The notes under the pieces were generated by a model. It ran no database searches. It worked only from the letters and a program-made list of their open reading frames with translations, and was not told the origin of the DNA. Of a stretch of 16,540 nt of DNA, positions 1-5,430 are shown piece after piece. The stretch is from Deltaproteobacteria bacterium. GTDB lineage: Bacteria > Myxococcota > Polyangia > Polyangiales > B10-G4. A program made the translations under genes and the position numbers. Numbering within the stretch: the first letter of the stretch is position 1; each line of letters opens with the position of its first letter. The stretch is taken from positions 1 to 16,540 of the forward strand of contig JAFDCW010000077.1 of assembly GCA_019312705.1 (NCBI GenBank), read 5' to 3'.

Positions 1-142
1 CCGCAAGGAGCCCCCAGAGCCCAGCCCCGTCCTTGCAGAGGTGACTCCGCTTTCGGCCCACCAGCCCCGGTCGAACCGCAGCCCGAAGCCGAAGGGGCGG
101 CGGACCTCGGAGCTCCCCCCCTACTTGCGGGTCATCAAGTAG
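1..142 (+). CDS. C-terminal end of an unidentified protein (partial)
   Basis: An open frame enters from the left edge (codons in phase with base 2) and ends at a TAG at 140-142, giving about 46 residues. The visible tail is rich in Pro, Ser, Arg and Lys (it includes KPKGRRTSELPPYLRVIK just before the stop) and looks like a flexible basic linker with a short terminal motif. G/C-ending codons dominate, as in the neighbouring genes. No domain can be recognised, so no function is proposed. It could be chance read-through in GC-rich DNA. The clean stop, followed 20 bp later by a palindrome pair, favours a real gene end. Confidence 0.45.
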   Translation, partial: RKEPPEPSPVLAEVTPLSAHQPRSNRSPKPKGRRTSELPPYLRVIK

Positions 143-160
143 ACGGACGGCGCCTCGTCG

Positions 161-193
161 TTCAGATCTGAAATGAGCCGGTTTCAGATCTGA
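161..193. promoter_or_regulatory. Tandem palindromes TTCAGATCTGAA, possible double operator or hairpin
   Basis: 161-172 is a perfect 12-bp palindrome (TTCAGATCTGAA). 184-193 repeats its 10-bp core (TCAGATCTGA), preceded by TT. The centres (166.5 and 188.5) are exactly 22 bp apart, about two helical turns, as expected for two dimers binding one DNA face. The same bases can also fold as one hairpin with a 12-bp stem (162-173 with 182-193) and an 8-nt loop. No T-run follows, so an intrinsic terminator for the gene ending at 142 is less likely. The binding protein is unknown. Confidence 0.45.
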
Positions 194-380
194 CAGAGGA
201 GTATCCCGAGTAATTGCGTGAGCAATTCGCCCCCAGGGGTTTCATTTGTGACAAAGGCTGGGTCCGGACTAGCGGATCTGCGCGGGAAATCGCATGGCAC
301 GATCTTCGCTACGACATTTCCTTGCGTGAGACTGGAGTAGGCGTCCCCCCCCTTCGCCCCCCAGTCACCCGTGAGTTCGA

Positions 381-414
381 GCGGCCCGTAGCGACCCCCC
401 CTGCTACGGGCCGC
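381..414. repeat. 12-bp perfect inverted repeat (hairpin)
   Basis: GCGGCCCGTAGC (381-392) is perfectly complementary to GCTACGGGCCGC (403-414), with a 10-nt C-rich loop. A second pairing, CGAGC (378-382) with GCTCG (416-420), could extend it. No T-run lies next to either arm. It could be a terminator, a structured RNA element or a protein-binding site. Confidence 0.5.
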
Positions 415-470
415 AGCTCGTTAACGGCTATCACGCCCACTCACGCCGCTCGCCGGCTTACCTCCTCGCA

Positions 471-508
471 GCAGGCCTTGAAATACCTTTGGTATTCCTG
501 CGGCCTGC
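471..508. repeat. Two-tier hairpin
   Basis: An outer stem GCAGGCC (471-477) with GGCCTGC (502-508) encloses an inner stem AATACC (482-487) with GGTATT (491-496) closed by a TTT loop. The internal loop is asymmetric (4 and 5 nt), typical of folded RNA rather than a simple terminator. No known RNA family is recognised. Confidence 0.4.
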
Positions 509-775
509 GGCTGTGGGGGCGCTCGGCGATCGACGCAAGTGGACGCGATAGCCCCATCTGGGTGCGCTGGTTTGGGGACGCGTGGTTGCTTAATTGCCTT
601 ACGGCCGCGGCGTCCGGGGGTCGAGCTGGGACCGAACAGTGTCGGATGGAGCGTGAGGCACAAGCGAGGTGGTCTCGGTTTTGAGCAGCCCGCGGAGCCT
701 ACTTTTCGTAGGTGAGCAGGCAGCGCAGGAACCGGGGCCAGATCGCGCCGTGGATCGCGCTCCAGGCGATGCTGT

Positions 776-2320
776 TTAGCCGCGGCGGGCTTGGCCGGGG
801 GGAGGTTTCAGGCCGTACTTTTCCATCTTGTAGATGAGGGCTCGGCGGCTGACGCCGAGGCGCTTGGCGGCGTGGGTTTGGTTGTAGTTCGAGTCTGCGA
901 GGGCCTTGATGATGGCGTCGCGCTCGACGGAGTCGACGTGTTCCCGGAGGCGGCCATCGCCGGATGCGGGGAGGGCATCGACCGGAAGGTGGTCGGCGAG
1001 GATTTCGGCGCCGTTGGCCAAGCGCACGGCCCGCTCCATGGCGTTTCGGAGTTCGAGCACGTTGCCGGGCCAGGGGTGGCTGCGCAGCCGGGCGAGGGCG
1101 CCGGGGGCCATGCGCACCGGAATCGGGGCCCCATATTCGGCGGCGAAGGTCTCGGCGAGGGGGATGATGTCCTCGGGTCGATTGCGCAGGGGGGGCAGCT
1201 CGACGATGTGGCCCGCCAAACGCTCGTAGAGGGCTGCGTCGAAGGCTTCGCGCTCGACCAGGCCCGCCAGGGCTCGGTGGGTGCTCGCTACGATGCGCAC
1301 ATCACCGGCGTCGTCGAGGGCCACCAAGAGGCTGTCCTGGCTTGCTTTGGTCTGGAAGAATGCCGCCTCTTGCGCTTCGGGGATGCTCGCGCAGGACACG
1401 ACGACGAAAGGCTTACCCTGCCGCTTGCCCGTGTTGTGGAGGAGTCGGGCGAAGAGTGCCTTGCCGCTCGAGACCTCCCCCGTCAGCAGAATCGACACGT
1501 CTTCGTCGGCGAGGTTTTGCAACGCTTCGCGTACGCCTCGGCTCGCGGGATCCTTGACCTCCGGGGGCGGGTCACCGCTCTTGTGGGGCGGCGGCAACGC
1601 GATCGGGGGGCCCCCGGCCCGGGCCACGGTGAGGGCCAGGCGCGCGGAACGGAGCAGCCTTTCGGGGCTGTCGCCGTGGTCCGGAGCGACGGCGAGGCCG
1701 GCCCGGGCGGCCTCGGCCTGGGTCTCGGTGCGCAGACGGTCGATCACCATCTCGGCGGTCTCGATGGTTGTGTCCGGGAGCAAGATCTCCAGCTCGTCGT
1801 GGGCGTAGGTGCCGAGCACGTCGCCGGCCCGGAATCGCGCGAGGGCATGGGCGGCGATCTTGCCCCCCTCTCCCGGCGGCGCCGCGAACATCACCAGGGT
1901 CGTCGGCCGTCCGCCTCGCGAGGCCCGGGCGACCTCCTCATAGAGGCGCTCCCGGAACTCGTGGTGGGTGAGGGCGCGTCGGCCCGCGGTCGACGGCGCC
2001 ACGGCGACCCCGACCACGAGCTGGGCACCGCCCACCGCGATCTCGTCCCCCGGCTTGAGCTCCGTCGAAGCGTCGAGGCGTTTTCCGTTGAGAAAAACTA
2101 TGTGGCGGGCTTCGGCGAGCAGCAGGGCCAGGCGTTCGCCATCCCATCGCAGCATGAAATGCTGCTCCTCGACCCCCTCCGCCGGCAGGACCATACCGGC
2201 TGCCTCGGCACTGCCGACCCCGATTTCCCCCCGGGGCAGATCGACCACCCAGCTCCGCTCCCCCAGCTTGACTGCGACGAAGGCGCGGGGACCGGAGGCC
2301 TCGTCTCCTGTGCTCCCCAT
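776..2320 (-). CDS. FHA / GGDEF-like / truncated AAA+ / Fis-HTH regulator (degenerate sigma-54 activator type)
   Basis: This 514-residue protein is built like a bacterial enhancer-binding protein but is degenerate. Residues about 15-105 form an FHA-like beta domain (GVGS, EEQH, FLNGK), probably a phospho-threonine reader. Residues about 117-235 resemble a GGDEF domain whose signature is degraded to YAHDE (172-176), so cyclase activity is unlikely. Residues about 262-435 match the sigma-54 AAA+ core: Walker A GEVSSGK (281-287), a sensor-I segment VRIVASTHRAL (341-351), the LYERL...LPPLRNRPEDI stretch and HPWPGNVLELRN (415-426). Only about 26 residues separate the post-Walker-A IPE from sensor I, and neither GAFTGA nor a Walker B LFLDE is present. 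Residues about 465-505 are a Fis-type helix-turn-helix. It should bind DNA but probably cannot remodel sigma-54 polymerase. It is divergent from the Crp-like gene, with 65 bp between them. ATG start; no clear ribosome site. Confidence 0.88.
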   Translation of the reverse strand: MGSTGDEASGPRAFVAVKLGERSWVVDLPRGEIGVGSAEAAGMVLPAEGVEEQHFMLRWDGERLALLLAEARHIVFLNGKRLDASTELKPGDEIAVGGAQLVVGVAVAPSTAGRRALTHHEFRERLYEEVARASRGGRPTTLVMFAAPPGEGGKIAAHALARFRAGDVLGTYAHDELEILLPDTTIETAEMVIDRLRTETQAEAARAGLAVAPDHGDSPERLLRSARLALTVARAGGPPIALPPPHKSGDPPPEVKDPASRGVREALQNLADEDVSILLTGEVSSGKALFARLLHNTGKRQGKPFVVVSCASIPEAQEAAFFQTKASQDSLLVALDDAGDVRIVASTHRALAGLVEREAFDAALYERLAGHIVELPPLRNRPEDIIPLAETFAAEYGAPIPVRMAPGALARLRSHPWPGNVLELRNAMERAVRLANGAEILADHLPVDALPASGDGRLREHVDSVERDAIIKALADSNYNQTHAAKRLGVSRRALIYKMEKYGLKPPPGQARRG

Positions 2321-2351
2321 GATGCCGGGGAGTATGCCTCACCTGGGGCAT

Positions 2352-2369
2352 CGATCTCCATCCTGATCG
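2352..2369. promoter_or_regulatory. Inverted repeat CGATC-N8-GATCG in the divergent spacer
   Basis: In the 65-bp spacer between the divergent FHA-type and Crp-type regulator genes, CGATC (2352-2356) and GATCG (2365-2369) form a perfect 5-8-5 inverted repeat. It sits where a shared operator would control both genes. The spacing is wider than the usual Crp half-site arrangement (5-6-5) and the half-sites are not TGTGA or TTGAT, so autoregulation by the neighbouring Crp-like protein is only a guess. Confidence 0.22.
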
Positions 2370-2385
2370 TGTTAGGCTCCCGTCG

Positions 2386-3117
2386 ATGGCTATTACCCCT
2401 CGCTCGCCGGAGGAACTCCTTCGCGACGTCTCGGTAATCAACGATCTGCCGGTGTCCGATCTCAAGCAGTTGGCGGACGCGGCCGAGGTTCGCAAGGCCG
2501 CCCGCGGTGCACCCCTTTTCAGTGAGGGGCAGGTCGCCGAAGGGCTCTTCGTGGTCCGGACCGGCGAGGTGAAGCTCACCAAGAGCGGCAAGGACGGCCG
2601 CGAGCAGATCCTCTACCTGGCTCGACCAGGGCGGCCCATCGTCGAGGGTGTGCGCTTCGACGGGCGCGGCTACCCCGCCAGCGCGATCGCCATGCGCACC
2701 GCGAGCGCCGTGTTGATTCCCAACGAGGTGCTTTCCCGCCTCGGTGAGCGCCGGCCAATCGTGCTGCGCACGCTTCTCGACCTCCGGGCCCGTCGCGCCG
2801 ACCGCAACCTAGCCCTCGTCAGCGACTTGAGCTTGCGCACAGTGCCGGCTCGTCTGGCCTCGTTTATCAGCACCCTCGTCGCCCGCCGGACGACGCGTGG
2901 TGAAGACGCCCGTAATCTGGTCCGCGACTTGACGACGGAGACCGTCGCGGGCCGCCTCGGTACGGTTCGGGAGGAGATCTCCCGAGGTCTCGCGTACCTC
3001 GAACGCGAAGGCGCCCTCAAGGTGAGCCCGGACCTCATCGAGGTCGTCGACGTCGAGCGCCTCGAGCAAATCGCCTTCGGTTCGAAGAAGAGCCTGGCGG
3101 CTGAGAAGCGCAGCTGA
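2386..3117 (+). CDS. Crp/Fnr-family transcriptional regulator, cysteine-free
   Basis: This 243-residue protein has the two-part Crp/Fnr layout. A cyclic-nucleotide-binding-type beta-barrel spans about 18-115 (LFSEGQVAEGLFVVRTGEVK is typical of the first strands). A dimer helix follows, then a winged helix-turn-helix at about 180-215 (TTETVAGRLGTVREEISRGL). It contains no cysteine, which rules out an FNR-type iron-sulphur sensor. The segment that would hold the cAMP-contacting Glu and Arg-Ser/Thr reads FDGRGYPASAIA, so cAMP binding is doubtful and the ligand is unknown. The next gene starts 11 bp after its stop, so the two are probably co-transcribed. It is divergent from the FHA-type regulator. 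No strong Shine-Dalgarno sequence precedes the ATG. Confidence 0.88.
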   Translation: MAITPRSPEELLRDVSVINDLPVSDLKQLADAAEVRKAARGAPLFSEGQVAEGLFVVRTGEVKLTKSGKDGREQILYLARPGRPIVEGVRFDGRGYPASAIAMRTASAVLIPNEVLSRLGERRPIVLRTLLDLRARRADRNLALVSDLSLRTVPARLASFISTLVARRTTRGEDARNLVRDLTTETVAGRLGTVREEISRGLAYLEREGALKVSPDLIEVVDVERLEQIAFGSKKSLAAEKRS

Positions 3118-3128
3118 GGCCAGCGACG

Positions 3129-3911
3129 GTGCGGCCCTTCGCGGCGGCCCTCGGCGCGTCCCTTGTCGTTCAGGTCGCCTTTGCCGTCGTCGCGCCCGTC
3201 CTAGTCGTCGAAGCGCGCATCGGGTTTGCGGTGGCCTTCGCCATGGTTGCCGGTGCCGCCGTCGGGTGCGGCGCGACGGCACCGACCCTCGGGAAGACGC
3301 GAGCCCTCGGGCTCTTGTTGACGATCCCGGTCCTCGCTCTGCTCGCGGTCTACGGCGGAGCTCTGCCCGAAGTCGCCCTTGCAGCGGCAATCGCGGCGCT
3401 GCTCCTCGGCGCCGGCGCCCTCACCGGTGCCCTCGTCGGGGGCCGCATCGAAGACGCGGGCCATCTCCTCGTCGTCGGCTCGGTGACGACCCTCGCTGAC
3501 CTCTACAGCGTGCTCTCGCCGCGAGGAGTGACGGCGCAGATCGTCTCGAATGAACGTTTGCTCGGCGTTCTGACAATCTCCTGGGCGATGCCGGGGCAGG
3601 ACGGGATGTTTCCGGTTATCGGCCTCGGTGACATCGTGATGGTTGCGATGTACCTCTCCGCCGCCCGAGCCCTCGGGCTTTCGCTGGGACGGTCCATCGC
3701 GGGTCTCGCCGTGGGCTTCGCGGCTGTTCTTGGTGCGCTCTTGGTCTTCGAAGAGGCGGTCCCGGCGCTGCCCTTTCTCGCGGTGGGCTTCCTGGCGGCG
3801 AACCCGCGGTGCCTGCGGTTGCGGCCCGAGGACCGCAGGCCGGCGGCGGTTGGGCTTGCGGTGGCGGTTGGTGTTTTTGGTGCGGGGCTCTGGTTGGGGG
3901 TAGGCCCCTAA
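3129..3911 (+). CDS. Presenilin/signal-peptide-peptidase-like intramembrane aspartyl protease (GxGD type)
   Basis: This 260-residue, very hydrophobic protein (GTG start, 11 bp after the Crp-like gene) has about nine predicted membrane helices: roughly 4-27, 31-50, 58-76, 81-105, 110-128, 160-180, 186-207, 210-224 and 239-257. Three motifs of peptidase family A22 occur in the right order. An Asp in a helix (D124 in TTLADLYSVLSP) resembles the YDxxSV helix of archaeal presenilin homologues. GLGD (165-168, in VIGLGDIVMVAMYL) closely resembles the SPP GLGDIV helix. PAL (212-214, in EEAVPALPFLAVGF) follows one helix later. D124 to D168 is 44 residues, somewhat shorter than in characterised members. 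Prepilin peptidases also have GxGD, but they lack PAL and usually carry a zinc-binding cysteine region that is absent here. It would cleave substrates within the inner membrane. Family assignment is by eye; activity is inferred. The stop codon lies inside a repeated element. Confidence 0.72.
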   Translation: MRPFAAALGASLVVQVAFAVVAPVLVVEARIGFAVAFAMVAGAAVGCGATAPTLGKTRALGLLLTIPVLALLAVYGGALPEVALAAAIAALLLGAGALTGALVGGRIEDAGHLLVVGSVTTLADLYSVLSPRGVTAQIVSNERLLGVLTISWAMPGQDGMFPVIGLGDIVMVAMYLSAARALGLSLGRSIAGLAVGFAAVLGALLVFEEAVPALPFLAVGFLAANPRCLRLRPEDRRPAAVGLAVAVGVFGAGLWLGVGP

Positions 3912-3937
3912 CAAGAAGGCGCCCCCCAGGCGGCCCG
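3907..3937 (+). repeat. Post-stop repeat element, copy 1 (17-nt identical block plus hairpin)
   Basis: CCTAACAAGAAGGCGCC (3907-3923) is identical to the reverse complement of 11620-11636. In both places the TAA is the stop codon of the upstream gene. It continues into a hairpin: GGCGCC (3918-3923) pairs with GGCGGCC (3929-3935) with one bulged G and a 5-nt loop. The hexamer array begins at once (3934). It may act as a terminator or 3' stabiliser, or be a dispersed repeat family. Confidence 0.6.
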
Positions 3938-3969
3938 TTCCCGCTTCCGTTCCCGTTCCCATTCCCGTC
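3934..3969. repeat. Short decayed hexamer array (CCCGTT-type, 6 units)
   Basis: Six consecutive hexamers read CCCGTT, CCCGCT, TCCGTT, CCCGTT, CCCATT, CCCGTC. They are the complement-strand phase of the GGGAAC/GGGAGC repeat at 11333-11536, with a few point changes. The C-rich strand is the sense strand of the gene that ends at 3911. Confidence 0.75.
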
Positions 3970-4230
3970 TAACGAGTAGTCAGAAGTATTTGGAGTAGCG
4001 CATCCGCCGGCTCAACCGAGGTGCGCCGCCAGATCCTGCATCCACTGGATCAGACCCTCGGATCGGACCGTCTGGCCCGGTGGTTCGTGGTTGACCTCCA
4101 GGAGGTGGTCGCTGGTCGATCAAGATGACGTTCGGCGCGCCTTCGGGGGCGGTGGGCCGGTCGACGTCCCGGGCGTCGAGTTCCACGCTCTCACCGTGCC
4201 CGCCCGACCGATGGACACCTCGCCCGAAGC
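3970..4230. other. Intergenic stretch with possible decayed gene fragment
   Basis: No intact gene is apparent. On the minus strand, 4012-4119 encodes 35 codons with natural-looking composition ending in GLIQWMQDLAAHLG and a TGA (complement of 4012-4014), but it has no start codon and an in-frame stop lies directly upstream (4120-4122). A different minus frame over about 4110-4160 reads PTAPEGAPNVILID, which recalls the entry to the first strand of sulfatases. Neither piece is long enough to assign. They may be frame-shifted remnants of a lost gene, or chance. Confidence 0.25.
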
Positions 4231-5316
4231 ATGGGCGATCCCGGCTGTCCGCTGGAAAGGGAACGGCTTCTGCGCTATGTGGCAGGGGTGCCACGACGGA
4301 CGACACGGTGGCAATGGTCGGCGCTTCTTGTGCTTGTCGGGGTGTGCGCGTGCTCTGGGACACCCCGCCAGTCCACGGCTCCCTCGGGCGCGCCGCAGAC
4401 GCCGCCCGGCCCAACCGCGCCGCGGGACGTCTGCGCGCGGGTCGATGCCGCCGCGGTCCGAGGGGTGAGCCGTCCATCTCCCGGCGCGGCGGAGGCCGAA
4501 CAGCTGCGAGGCGGGCTGCGTACCGCGATTCTTCGGGAACAGAGCACGCAAGGGGCGCCCCCGACGCCACAGGTGCTCTCCGAGGTGATCGCCGCCCAGC
4601 TCGGGTCCGCCGCGCAGCCGGTGCTCAGGGAGCTGGCCGGGCACCCAGACGCCGAGGTACGCCTGCGCGTGCTCGAGCTCGTGGGCCAGTTTCCCCACGC
4701 GTCTCTGTGCTCTGTGGTGGTGAGCGCGTTCGACGATCCGGAGCGCGACAACAGGGTTCTGGCTTTTCACGTGCTCCAGTACTGCGCGACGCCGGACCAC
4801 CTTTCGGATCTCGTCGTAGCGATGGACCGGGAGCTGGAGCCCGGCATGCGGGCGAGCCTCGTACGAACGCTCGGTCGTGTGGGCGGACCGGCCCAACGCA
4901 GGCTGCTGCGGCGCCATCTCGAGGGAGCACGGGACGACAACGTACGCCATGCCCTGTTTCTCGCGTTGACCCGTCTCGGTGAGGCGGAGGCGCGGGTCGA
5001 GTTCACCCAGCTCCTGGCCGCCGACTCCGCGCACATGCGCCACGGGACCATGGTGGACCTCATCGGCTACGTCGAAGACTGCGAGCTGGCTGCCCACCTC
5101 GGGCCAGCGCTGCGGGACACACGCACGATCGAAATCACCGGGCCCGAAAGTACTGGGTACACCTTCCGTGTGTGCGATGTGGCGGTGTTCACCATGGCGT
5201 CTCTCGGGATTCGCTTCTCCTTCGAGCTACCAGAGGGCGGGTTTACCACCCTCGACGACACCTCCGTCCAGGAGGCCGTCCGGATCGTGGACTCTATGAG
5301 CGTGGACGCGCGGTAG
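4231..5316 (+). CDS. HEAT-repeat lipoprotein, function unknown
   Basis: The frame gives up to 361 residues. Residues 22-43 look like a lipoprotein signal: basic PRRTTR, a hydrophobic ALLVLVGV stretch, then Val-Cys-Ala-Cys with Cys41 as the likely lipidated residue. The signal lies unusually far in from the ATG at 4231, so the true start may be the GTG at 4288 (residue 20), which leaves a normal n-region; neither start has a clear ribosome site. A Pro/Ser/Thr/Gln-rich linker (about 44-65) is followed by alpha-helical repeats of HEAT type from about 115 to 290 (AGHPDAEVRLRVLELVGQF, DDNVRHALFLALTRLGEAEA). These usually make protein-binding scaffolds. The C-terminal about 70 residues are not recognised. 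It probably sits in the cell envelope. A decayed hexamer array starts at its stop codon, with a hairpin terminator beyond. Confidence 0.72.
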   Translation: MGDPGCPLERERLLRYVAGVPRRTTRWQWSALLVLVGVCACSGTPRQSTAPSGAPQTPPGPTAPRDVCARVDAAAVRGVSRPSPGAAEAEQLRGGLRTAILREQSTQGAPPTPQVLSEVIAAQLGSAAQPVLRELAGHPDAEVRLRVLELVGQFPHASLCSVVVSAFDDPERDNRVLAFHVLQYCATPDHLSDLVVAMDRELEPGMRASLVRTLGRVGGPAQRRLLRRHLEGARDDNVRHALFLALTRLGEAEARVEFTQLLAADSAHMRHGTMVDLIGYVEDCELAAHLGPALRDTRTIEITGPESTGYTFRVCDVAVFTMASLGIRFSFELPEGGFTTLDDTSVQEAVRIVDSMSVDAR

Positions 5317-5363
5317 CTCCCGCTCGAGTTCCGGCTCCCGCTCCCGCGCCCGTTCCCGCTCCA
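5316..5363. repeat. Decayed hexamer array (GCTCCC/GTTCCC-type, 8 units)
   Basis: Eight hexamers in register read GCTCCC, GCTCGA, GTTCCG, GCTCCC, GCTCCC, GCGCCC, GTTCCC, GCTCCA. The first begins at the last base of the TAG stop of the HEAT-repeat gene. These are complements of the GGGAGC/GGGAAC units at 11333-11536, with scattered substitutions. As in the other two arrays, the C-rich strand is the sense strand of the gene just upstream. Confidence 0.75.
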
Positions 5364-5368
5364 GCAAG

Positions 5369-5398
5369 CCGGCCAGGTCCCCCAAGGGGCCTGGCCGG
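5369..5398. terminator. Strong hairpin between convergent genes, probable bidirectional terminator
   Basis: CCGGCCAGG (5369-5377) pairs perfectly with CCTGGCCGG (5390-5398). After one bulged T, CCCC (5379-5382) pairs with GGGG (5386-5389), closing a CAA loop, for 13 base pairs in all. It lies between the ends of the HEAT-repeat gene (+) and the lipoprotein gene (-), as expected of a shared terminator. Only a short TT follows on the + side, so the U-tract is weak. Confidence 0.6.
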
Positions 5399-5430
5399 TT
5401 GTCACTCATGGCTTGTGGTCTCGTCCGCGC

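Larger units (their letters stand above)
143..775. other. Gene-poor intergenic region with strong inverted repeats
   Basis: No frame here has convincing coding character. The longest open frames (214-684 + from a TTG, and 421-663 -) show no domain, use codons unlike the neighbours and run through the hairpins. The stretch holds a tandem palindrome pair (161-193), a 12-bp perfect stem (381-414), a two-tier hairpin (471-508) and a small 5-bp stem CCTAC/GTAGG (698-712). I see no tRNA, rRNA, tmRNA, RNase P or SRP signature. It may hold a small RNA or regulatory sites, but that is inference. Confidence 0.5.

Noticed and set aside
214..684. 156-codon + frame from a TTG
   Set aside because: No domain, atypical codon use and two strong hairpins inside. 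Treated as non-coding.
699..773. Minus-strand segment reading NSIAWSAIHGAIWPRFL to a TAG after the FHA gene
   Set aside because: Natural-looking composition, but no start codon. It is out of frame with the FHA gene and too short to support.
791..2437. 548-codon open frame on + strand opposite the FHA regulator
   Set aside because: Antisense shadow caused by G/C third positions. The minus strand carries FHA, AAA+ and Fis motifs.
3129..3911. Prepilin peptidase (A24) as the identity of the GLGD protein
   Set aside because: It has PAL and an ADLYSV helix as in A22, lacks the usual prepilin-peptidase cysteine region, and no pilin genes are nearby.
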